From JBBDNC01 sp040877875 (lineage in GTDB: Bacteria > Bacteroidota > Rhodothermia > Balneolales > Balneolaceae), in contig JBBDNC010000202.1 in NCBI GenBank assembly GCA_040877875.1, forward strand, positions 1 through 51,509: 51,509 nucleotides of DNA. Direction: 5' to 3'. Below the pieces are notes generated by a model that was not told where the DNA came from, searched no databases, and worked only from the letters and a program-made list of their open reading frames with translations. The translations under genes were made by a program, and so were the position numbers. Of the stretch, positions 8,701-15,863 are shown piece by piece (positions within the stretch are counted from its first letter, which is position 1; every line of letters starts with the position of its first letter).

Positions 8701-10542
8701 ATGTCCAATTCAAGAAATCGTAAAAACAAAACTTCAATTCGTATCCTGCAAGTCATCGTGGGATTGGTCTGGCTGGTATTATTCGGGCGGATTATTCAAC
8801 TGCAGATATTTGAGTACGAAACCTATTCTCCCATCAGTAAACAAAATCATCTTCGCCAGGAATTTGTAAGTCCGGCGCGCGGTTTAATTCTCGACAGGAA
8901 TGAAGAGATCCTGGTCGAAAACGAACCGATATTCTCCATTACAATCAATCCCGCCAGTTTTGACAATTCGAAAATTCCCCTCCTTGCCCGGCTGCTCGAA
9001 ACAAAAGAGGAGGATCTCGTGTCACGGATCCGGGAAGCCCAGGAATATTCCTGGTACCGGACTTCCAGACTTTACACAGAAGTGAGTTTCGATGTTTTTT
9101 CCAATATTCAGGAGAACATCTGGCAATTGCCCGGTATCGGTCACCAGGTGGAAAGCAAACGCCATTACCCGTTAAATATAAAAGCGTCCCATGCCCTCGG
9201 TTATCTGCGTGAAGCTTCGAGGTTCGATTATGAAAATTCTTCTGACATGAGGCTCGGAGATAAAATCGGGAAAAGCGGTTTGGAAATGGCTTATGAAAAT
9301 TTCCTAAAGGGTGAAATCGGTACGGAATACCTCAGGGTAAATGCCTACGGACAAGCTCTGGGAACGTATGACGATGGCGAGTTAAACTCCCCTCCGATAC
9401 AAGGCCAGGATCTTATTACGACTCTTGATGCCGATTTGCAGCAACTTGCCGAACAACTTTTTCAAGGGAAAAAAGGGGGAGCTGTGGCTATGGATCCGAG
9501 AAACGGAGAAGTACTGACTCTCATAAGCTCTCCGCAATATGACGTTGAAAGGCTTGCCGGCCGGCTGGACACTGACTATTGGGAAACCATTAATTCCCAC
9601 GAAAATACTCCCCTGTTCAACAGAGCCATTTCAACCCGTCAGCCACCCGGCTCCACATTCAAACCTTTTATGGGACTGGCCGGTCTTCATATGGGCCTGA
9701 TCACCCCTGACACCGAAGTTCATAACAATGGGGCTTATTACAGGGGCAGAGCTTACCATGACCTTGCCCCGGTAGGAGATTATAATCTCGAACGTGCCCT
9801 TACCCTGTCGAGCAATACATATTTCTTTGCAATGATGGACCGGATTGCCACCAGGGGCTTGCTGAATCGATGGAGTCAACTGATTAAAGACTTCGGAATC
9901 GGCATGCAAAATAATATCGACATCCCCTATGAACGTTCCGGAATCGTTCCCGACAGCACTTACATGAATCAAACATTCGGGGAAGGCAATTGGGGAGTCG
10001 GAGACCTGATGAGCCTGGGTGTAGGCCAGGGCATGGTTTCCGTATCCCCATTACAGATGGCCGTCGCCACATCGGTTATTGCAAACGGCGGCTACAAAGT
10101 TCAGCCTCATCTTGTAAGAGCTATACGTGAAAATGACGGCACCCTTTCCTATCCCAACCCGGCCATTGAGAAAATCGACTGGATCCGGGAAGAATATCTT
10201 GCAACCGTCATACAGGGAATGAGCCGGGTAATTACCGAAGGGAGCGGCCGATTCTATGCGAATCCTCAGGGGATCACGACGGCGGGTAAAACGGGAACTT
10301 CACAAAATCCACATGGCAATAACCATGGCTGGTTTATTGCATTTGCACCTGTTGAAGATCCGCAAATTGCCGTTGCAGTACTGGTCGAAAATGCCGGATT
10401 CGGTTCCATTACCGCAGCACCTATCGCATCCCTGCTGATTGAACAGTATTTAAAAGGGGAAATCGAGCGCCAGAACGTTCTGAATTATGTTCTCAACTTC
10501 ACACCGCCCCCCGAGGATGAGGATAACGAGGGAGAAGACTGA
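8701..10542 (+). CDS. mrdA: penicillin-binding protein 2, transpeptidase of the elongasome
   Basis: PBP2 cross-links peptidoglycan during rod elongation, working with RodA. The 613-aa product has one N-terminal membrane anchor (ILQVIVGLVWLVLFGRII), a pedestal domain (SPARGLILDRNEEILVENE) and a penicillin-binding domain with the three active-site motifs: STFK at 318-321, SSN at 370-372 and KTG at 530-532. The ATG lies three bases after mreD and the stop overlaps rodA by one base (TGATG). It would be the target of mecillinam-type beta-lactams by family knowledge. Confidence 0.96.
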   Translation: MSNSRNRKNKTSIRILQVIVGLVWLVLFGRIIQLQIFEYETYSPISKQNHLRQEFVSPARGLILDRNEEILVENEPIFSITINPASFDNSKIPLLARLLETKEEDLVSRIREAQEYSWYRTSRLYTEVSFDVFSNIQENIWQLPGIGHQVESKRHYPLNIKASHALGYLREASRFDYENSSDMRLGDKIGKSGLEMAYENFLKGEIGTEYLRVNAYGQALGTYDDGELNSPPIQGQDLITTLDADLQQLAEQLFQGKKGGAVAMDPRNGEVLTLISSPQYDVERLAGRLDTDYWETINSHENTPLFNRAISTRQPPGSTFKPFMGLAGLHMGLITPDTEVHNNGAYYRGRAYHDLAPVGDYNLERALTLSSNTYFFAMMDRIATRGLLNRWSQLIKDFGIGMQNNIDIPYERSGIVPDSTYMNQTFGEGNWGVGDLMSLGVGQGMVSVSPLQMAVATSVIANGGYKVQPHLVRAIRENDGTLSYPNPAIEKIDWIREEYLATVIQGMSRVITEGSGRFYANPQGITTAGKTGTSQNPHGNNHGWFIAFAPVEDPQIAVAVLVENAGFGSITAAPIASLLIEQYLKGEIERQNVLNYVLNFTPPPEDEDNEGED

Positions 10543-11792
10543 TGGTCAATGCACGAGATTTTAACTGGACGATTGTTGCGATCTGGGCGGCTCTGTCCGG
10601 TATCGGCCTGGTTGCAATATATAGTGCAACACTGGGACCAGTATCGGAATTTTTGCCTGCCTATATTCAGGAAAATTTTTTCAAACAGGTAATCTGGGTA
10701 GGTATCGCTTTACTGATTATGGTTTCCGTTCAGTTTGTCTCCCCCCGGAATTTCCAGGTTATCTCCTACCTGTTCTATGGAATTTGCATCCTTTTGATGA
10801 CCTTGACGGTCTTCATCGGAGTGGAGGTGAGTGGTTCCCAAAGCTGGCTGCGTATCGGTCCGGTCAACATGCAACCCGGAGAAATAGCAAAACTCGCTAC
10901 GATCCTCGCAGCAGCTCATTACCTGACAAGCAGACGAAATTTATCAGCCGAAAACATTACAACAGCACTTGTCGTTGTCATGCTCTTTGCCATACCGGTT
11001 ATCCTGCTGATCCTGCAAAGTGAAACCGGCAGTGCACTGGTCTATCTCGGCTTGTTACCGATCGTATTATTCTGGTCCGGTCTTCCTTACGGAATTTCAT
11101 TGTTTATGATAGCCCCGGCAATCATTGCCTATTTCACCATTATTGACTGGTACTGGGGAATTGTAGCGGCCATCCTGATTACTGCTGCTATTTTTTTCAT
11201 TCAAAGAAGAACTTGGCTGAGTTTTACCTCCTTTGTTGTCGGCCTCCTTGTGGTTATCGGAACAGAAGTTTCTCTTAACCAGGTCCTTCAACCGCACCAG
11301 CGTGCTCGAATAGAATCATTTGTGAATCCTACTGTAGACCCCCAGGGCAGCGGGTGGAATATTATTCAGGCGAAAACCGCAATCGGATCCGGAGGACTTT
11401 ATGGAAAAGGGTTTATGGAAGGAACCCAAACTCAACTTCGTTTCTTGCCTGAACAATGGACCGATTTCATCTTTTGTGTAATCGGTGAAGAATTCGGTTT
11501 TCTTGGGGCGGGTACGGTTTTGCTGCTGTTTTTGATATTGATACTCAAACTGATCAGTATGGCCAGTGCGCATAAGCACCCATTTGCCCAAATGGTAATG
11601 GTCAGTACCGCTGGACTCTTCTTTATTCATCTTCTCATTAATATCGGCAGCACAACCGCCCTGATTCCGATCATAGGTATTACCCTGCCCTTCATCAGTT
11701 ATGGCGGTACAGCCCTGATCACCAACACTCTTCTGCTGGCTATTTGTCTCAACATGGACTTTTACAAGCGTTCATTCAGTATCTATCGATAA
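10542..11792 (+). CDS. rodA: SEDS glycosyltransferase RodA
   Basis: RodA is the SEDS-family polymerase that makes glycan strands from lipid II in the elongasome. The 416-aa product is a polytopic membrane protein with about ten helices. Family motifs visible are SQSWLRIGPVNMQPGEIAKLA (about 97-117), the extracellular loop NIIQAKTAIGSGGLYGKGF and LPEQWTDFIFCVIGEEFGFLG, and the C-terminal LPFISYGGTALI. Translation is coupled to mrdA by a one-base overlap. It ends the operon; a GC-rich palindrome follows. Confidence 0.95.
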   Translation: MVNARDFNWTIVAIWAALSGIGLVAIYSATLGPVSEFLPAYIQENFFKQVIWVGIALLIMVSVQFVSPRNFQVISYLFYGICILLMTLTVFIGVEVSGSQSWLRIGPVNMQPGEIAKLATILAAAHYLTSRRNLSAENITTALVVVMLFAIPVILLILQSETGSALVYLGLLPIVLFWSGLPYGISLFMIAPAIIAYFTIIDWYWGIVAAILITAAIFFIQRRTWLSFTSFVVGLLVVIGTEVSLNQVLQPHQRARIESFVNPTVDPQGSGWNIIQAKTAIGSGGLYGKGFMEGTQTQLRFLPEQWTDFIFCVIGEEFGFLGAGTVLLLFLILILKLISMASAHKHPFAQMVMVSTAGLFFIHLLINIGSTTALIPIIGITLPFISYGGTALITNTLLLAICLNMDFYKRSFSIYR

Positions 11793-11810
11793 ATAAAATA
11801 CAGTAGGTTC

Positions 11811-11826
11811 TCCGCCGGCCGGCGGA
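11811..11826. terminator. perfect 16-bp GC palindrome between convergent rodA and rnhB
   Basis: TCCGCCGGCCGGCGGA is its own reverse complement. It lies 19 bases after the rodA stop and in front of the 3' end of rnhB, so it could form a hairpin in both transcripts. No T-run follows on either strand, so it is not a classical intrinsic terminator; it may instead be a REP-like repeat. Confidence 0.35.
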
Positions 11827-11954
11827 AGCGGGTCAGGATACCCCCGGGGCGGCGTCAGAACGTTGGAAATGGATAGAAAAACTTTGTATCCGGCTGTCTG
11901 GAGCCTGTCATAGCATGATCGCCCTTGTATCCCGGGAAGCAAGAAATTCAAGCC

Positions 11955-12569
11955 TCACGAATCCAACCCCTTGAAAGCCTTGTCGGTTCGAAGCTTGAAG
12001 CTTTTTCTGTGATGGACGGTATACCCATACTTTTTCAAACCTTCATAATGTTTCCGGGTCGGATAACCCACATTCGTATCCCATCCATAAAATGGATACG
12101 TATGATGCAGCCCCCTCATAAGCTGATCCCTGTATACCTTAGCAAGAATTGAAGCTGCAGCGATAGATAAAGACTTGTTGTCTCCCTGAACAATACATTC
12201 GAAGGGAGTCAGTGAAGCGGTAAACCGATTGCCATCTACCAGCAGAAAATCAGAGTTTGCCCCTTCCGATTCGGTGCATTTCATCATTGCCCTGATCGAT
12301 GCATGTAATATATTCATCTTATCAATCTCAACAGGGTTACAGGCACGAATCGTCCAGAATTCAGCTTCTTCACGGATTTGATGGGCAAGACGCTCCCTCT
12401 TTGAAGCCGATAGCTGTTTACTGTCCCGAATCCCCCGAATGTTCACGTCCTCCCTGAAAATGACCCCGGCTGCCACTACAGGCCCGGACAGACATCCCCT
12501 CCCCACCTCATCAAGGCCCATTACCCGCTGATAGTTTTGATCCCACAACCGTTTTTCAATCTTCAGCAT
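11955..12569 (-). CDS. rnhB: ribonuclease HII
   Basis: RNase HII cuts RNA in RNA-DNA hybrids and starts removal of single ribonucleotides from DNA. The 204-aa product has the metal-binding motif GLDEVGRGCLSGPVVAAG near the N-terminus, LLVDGN, and AAASILAKVYRDQLM. The frame extends upstream to 12632, but the added residues (Pro/His-rich) do not belong to the family, so I use the ATG at 12569. The gene points against rodA and away from the VWA gene. Confidence 0.93.
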   Translation of the reverse strand: MLKIEKRLWDQNYQRVMGLDEVGRGCLSGPVVAAGVIFREDVNIRGIRDSKQLSASKRERLAHQIREEAEFWTIRACNPVEIDKMNILHASIRAMMKCTESEGANSDFLLVDGNRFTASLTPFECIVQGDNKSLSIAAASILAKVYRDQLMRGLHHTYPFYGWDTNVGYPTRKHYEGLKKYGYTVHHRKSFKLRTDKAFKGLDS

Positions 12570-12966
12570 GGGATGGGGATGTGGGTTGGTTGGATTCAAA
12601 CCCTGGCGAACCTGGAAATGGCTGAAGATCACCAGCCGTCAGGGTCGAAAAACATAAAAGGAGTTTCTGCAGGAACCCACGCACGGAGGCGCTGCCCGTA
12701 AGACAACTTTTTTTGACCGAATCCATTCCAGTTGAAACAAATGATTTTAGACTTAAGATGGTTATAAAAAACAGAACCTGTACAACAAGAATTTATCTCA
12801 GGTTACCCGTTACCTGTCTGATTACCGGTTACACAATACTATAAAGGGTTTCTCAGTAAATCAATGAGAAATTCATGTTAAATATCCTGGATGATTGAGC
12901 CCAGCACATTTTGGTACACGATTCAATTTATTTATTCATTTGCATTATACATCAACCTCTCAACAT
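12570..12966. other. non-coding spacer between rnhB and the VWA gene
   Basis: No gene is visible. It holds GTTACC repeats near 12804-12833 and a weak inverted repeat TTTCTCA/TGAGAAA (12849-12871) with a 9-base loop. It must include the rnhB promoter on the minus strand, which I could not define. Confidence 0.45.
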
Positions 12967-12998
12967 TTTGATGGACCCGGTGACAAATTCTATTTTCT
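12967..12998 (+). promoter_or_regulatory. promoter of the VWA gene (Bacteroidetes type)
   Basis: TTTG at 12967-12970, a 20-base spacer, then TATTTTCT at 12991-12998, which fits -33/-7 spacing. The same site also reads as TTGATG-17-TATTTT. The ATG is 27 bases downstream. Confidence 0.45.
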
Positions 12999-13024
12999 CA
13001 TAAATCCTGATAAATTGGAAACGT

Positions 13025-14137
13025 ATGAACTTTAAGTACATGGAATGGGACGACCGTTTCGAAAAGTCTCCCGGAAAATCGCCATTCGACACTCTTTGGG
13101 ATCTCTTTCAGGAATTGCTGACCATCTCGGGAGGAGATGTGGAACAAGCCTTGCGGTGGCTCACCGAGCTGGACAGCGAATATAATATTTCCGACCAGTT
13201 CGAGGAAGAGTATAGCATAGGGGAGTTTGTTGAAGATATGAAAGATCGGGGTTATGTGGAGATGGATGAAGATCAGATGATTTTAATCCCTACCGCAAAA
13301 ACCGAACGGAGCATCCGTAAAAAAGCCCTGGATGAAATTTTCAACCAACTTCGCAAAGGTGGAAAGGGAGAGCATCCGTCTCCCTATACGGGAAGCGGTC
13401 TTGAGCGCCAGCCTGAAACCCGGAATTATAACCCCGGAGATGATATCAGCCAAATAGATAGTTCCGGGACCATGATGAATATGCTCAAACACAGCTCACT
13501 GGATAAATTTGACCTTCAGGAGGAGGATCTCGAGGTGTACAATACCGATCACTACACAGCGGCCTCAACCGTCTTACTGATTGATTTGAGCCATTCCATG
13601 ATCCTGTACGGAGAAGACCGCATCACACCGGCAAAGAAAGTTGCAATGGCCCTTTCCGAACTGATTATGAATAACTATGCGAACGACTCACTGGATATCG
13701 TCGCATTCGGAAATGAAGCCTGGCAAATAGCTGTTAAAGATCTTCCCTATTTGAAAGTCGGCCCCTATCATACCAATACCCTGCATGCCCTGCAGGTATC
13801 GCGTCACCTGCTGCAGCGGAAAAAATACAGCAATAAACAGATCTTCATGATTACGGACGGGAAACCTTCCTGTATGTTCGAAAACGGAAAGCTGTATAAA
13901 AACAGTTTTGGGCTGGACCGGAAGATCGTCAACCGGGTGATGGATGAAGCTGTAAATTGCCGGCGAAATCAGATTGATATCACCACCTTCATGATTGCGC
14001 GGGATCCCTATCTTCAGAACTTCGTCAAACAATTAACGCAGGCAAACAAGGGACGGGCATATTTCGCGTCTCTGAATAACCTTGGAGAATTTATCTTCCA
14101 CGATTACGTAAGAAATCGAATCCGCAATGTCCGTTGA
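13025..14137 (+). CDS. VWA-domain protein, no AAA+ partner adjacent
   Basis: A 370-aa soluble protein with no signal peptide. Residues 1-175 are acidic and helical; residues about 180-365 form a von Willebrand A domain with an intact MIDAS start DLSHS (D187, S189, S191) and an ITDGKPS strand. VWA proteins of this kind often work with MoxR or Mg-chelatase-like AAA+ ATPases, but none is beside it: the neighbours are rnhB and ompH. It has its own promoter and is transcribed alone. Function unknown. Confidence 0.8.
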   Translation: MNFKYMEWDDRFEKSPGKSPFDTLWDLFQELLTISGGDVEQALRWLTELDSEYNISDQFEEEYSIGEFVEDMKDRGYVEMDEDQMILIPTAKTERSIRKKALDEIFNQLRKGGKGEHPSPYTGSGLERQPETRNYNPGDDISQIDSSGTMMNMLKHSSLDKFDLQEEDLEVYNTDHYTAASTVLLIDLSHSMILYGEDRITPAKKVAMALSELIMNNYANDSLDIVAFGNEAWQIAVKDLPYLKVGPYHTNTLHALQVSRHLLQRKKYSNKQIFMITDGKPSCMFENGKLYKNSFGLDRKIVNRVMDEAVNCRRNQIDITTFMIARDPYLQNFVKQLTQANKGRAYFASLNNLGEFIFHDYVRNRIRNVR

Positions 14138-14145
14138 AAGATAAC

Positions 14146-14181
14146 AGATAGCATACAGCCTTAGCACACTTTCTGCTATCT
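14146..14181. terminator. hairpin between convergent VWA gene and ompH
   Basis: AGATAGCA (14146-14153) and TGCTATCT (14174-14181) are perfect 8-bp inverted arms lying exactly between the two stop codons. A bidirectional terminator is likely from position, though there is no clear T-run and the loop is 20 bases. Confidence 0.4.
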
Positions 14182-14182
14182 A

Positions 14183-14728
14183 TCAAATACCCATTTGCTG
14201 CATGACAGCATCTGTGATATCATTATTTTCACGTACTTCCGGCTTAACATATAGGATAATCACATCGCCGGCTGAAGTCCGGGTGTTGAGCACATAATCG
14301 AGGCTCTGCTGATCGGCCACCGTGTTAATTGAATTCTGCATCTGTTCCAATAGTGGAGACATCAATTCAGCTCTTCTCTGCTGAAGTTCCTGCTGGTACT
14401 CACTCTCGAATTGCTGGAGCTCCATTTGCATCTGCCCCAGTCGTTCTTCCTCTTTTTGCCTGGCTTCATCGGAAATCACCCCGATTTTCTGCTGATAAGT
14501 TTCAATTTCGGTTTGGAGCTCCTGTTGTTTAGTGGCAAACTCCTGGGATTTCCGTTCCTGAAAGTTTTGTAGACGCTGTTGAACGGCTCTCATTTCAGGC
14601 ATTCGTTCCAGGATCGCCTGTGGATCCACAAACCCAATCGTCATATCCTGAGCCTGGATCTGTGCAGGTTGAAAAGTAAATGCTAAAATGAGTGAAAGGG
14701 TTCCTATAATCGATAATTTTTTAATCAT
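14183..14728 (-). CDS. OmpH/Skp-family periplasmic chaperone (paralogue 1)
   Basis: Skp proteins hold unfolded outer-membrane proteins in the periplasm for BamA. The product starts with a signal peptide (MIKKLSIIGTLSLILAF, cleavage after QIQAQ), then IGFVDPQAILERMPEM, a long Gln/Glu-rich coiled coil (about 40-125) and the C-terminal LDYVLNTRT strand. An upstream in-frame ATG at 14746 would add six residues (MNSPRT) before the signal peptide; I prefer 14728, which has AAGGA just in front. It is last of three tandem ompH genes behind bamA. Confidence 0.88.
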   Translation of the reverse strand: MIKKLSIIGTLSLILAFTFQPAQIQAQDMTIGFVDPQAILERMPEMRAVQQRLQNFQERKSQEFATKQQELQTEIETYQQKIGVISDEARQKEEERLGQMQMELQQFESEYQQELQQRRAELMSPLLEQMQNSINTVADQQSLDYVLNTRTSAGDVIILYVKPEVRENNDITDAVMQQMGI

Positions 14729-14749
14729 GGTCCTTGGTGAATTCATAAC

Positions 14750-15274
14750 TTAGTTTTCTTTTAGTCGTTCAATGACCTGCTCTGTTATATCAACTCCTCG
14801 TTCCGAAGCGTAGTAAACAACCGGATCTCCTCTGCTGGTAATTCTGTTTAATACATAGTCCAGGTCAAGTTCCTGTGCAACGGCCTCCATCGCATTTTCG
14901 ACCCTTTGCATGATCGGCGACAATAATTCGTTTTGACGATTTTGAATCTGAGTCTGAAGCCGCTGCTGCATGGCAGAGATTTCTTCTTCCCGTTCGCCAA
15001 GTTCTTGCTCACGCTGCTGGCGTTGTTCACCGGTAAGAGTCCCATTCTCAACCTGCTCTTCAAATTCACTGACCGATTCCATCCAGCTCTGATACTGTTG
15101 GGCAAATTCCTCCCTGCGCTGCTGAATAAAACTATCCAGTTCACGCTGAACCTGTTCGGTTTCAGGTAACTGATCCAATACCGATTCAGGGTTCATCACT
15201 CCAACCTTAAGCTGTGCCTCCGCCAATAACGGGAAAGATGCTATGAGTATTGTTAAAATGAGTATTCTTTTCAT
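14750..15274 (-). CDS. OmpH/Skp-family periplasmic chaperone (paralogue 2)
   Basis: A 174-aa secreted protein with a signal peptide (MKRILILTILIASFPLLAEA) followed by LKVGVMNPESVLDQLPET, a coiled coil very rich in Gln, Glu and Arg (about 45-135) and a closing LDYVLNRITSRGDPVVYYAS segment, the same ground plan as its neighbours. It probably forms Skp-like trimers that feed BamA. It is separated from paralogue 3 by 40 bases. Confidence 0.88.
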   Translation of the reverse strand: MKRILILTILIASFPLLAEAQLKVGVMNPESVLDQLPETEQVQRELDSFIQQRREEFAQQYQSWMESVSEFEEQVENGTLTGEQRQQREQELGEREEEISAMQQRLQTQIQNRQNELLSPIMQRVENAMEAVAQELDLDYVLNRITSRGDPVVYYASERGVDITEQVIERLKEN

Positions 15275-15314
15275 AAGCTTGAATTTAAGCGTCCTAAGTT
15301 AGTATAAATTCTAA

Positions 15315-15863
15315 TTAATTTCCTTGTTCATTTGGCTCCATTCCAAGTTCCAGCATGACTTCCCGATTGAGGTTCCACTCCGGATTTGCAAACAAAAACC
15401 GGGCGTCTTCAGCACGGTCAAAAACGAAGTCAAACTCTTCCCGGTTGGCTACGCGGTTTATTGCATCAAAAACCTGACGCTGAATCGGTTCCAGTAATTC
15501 GTTTTGGCGCTGAAAATATTCACCTTCCGGACCGAACTTTTCCTCCAGAAACTGCTCACGCCGGCGGATTTTATCCTCAATTTCCTTCCGCCTTTGTTCG
15601 CGAATATCATCCGTAAACAGAACTTCCCTGGCTTCAAACTCCTCTTCCATTTCTTCAATTTCAGCATCCATTCTCTTCAATTCTTCTCGCCAGGACTCAC
15701 TTAAAAGATTCAGCCGCTGTTCAATCCCTGTGTATTCAGGCATCTGTTCCATAATGACTTCGGAATCGATAAAGCCGATCTTCTGATTCTGTGAAAACAG
15801 ATTGACAGAAGCGGCCAAACTGACTCCGGTCAGTAAAAGTAATGTTTTTCGAAGTATGCCCAT
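15315..15863 (-). CDS. OmpH/Skp-family periplasmic chaperone (paralogue 3, next to bamA)
   Basis: A 182-aa secreted Skp-like chaperone: signal peptide to about residue 24, IGFIDSEVIMEQMPEY, a charged coiled coil (Glu/Arg-rich, about 45-125), then FDFVFDRAEDARFLFA. It is more charged and less Gln-rich than the other two. Its ATG overlaps the bamA stop by one base, so it is translationally tied to bamA, the usual bamA-skp order. Whether all three paralogues share clients is unknown. Confidence 0.9.
   Translation of the reverse strand: MGILRKTLLLLTGVSLAASVNLFSQNQKIGFIDSEVIMEQMPEYTGIEQRLNLLSESWREELKRMDAEIEEMEEEFEAREVLFTDDIREQRRKEIEDKIRRREQFLEEKFGPEGEYFQRQNELLEPIQRQVFDAINRVANREEFDFVFDRAEDARFLFANPEWNLNREVMLELGMEPNEQGN

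Noticed and set aside
12849..12871. Inverted repeat TTTCTCA/TGAGAAA as an operator
   Set aside because: Short arms, AT-rich and far from both genes; could be chance.
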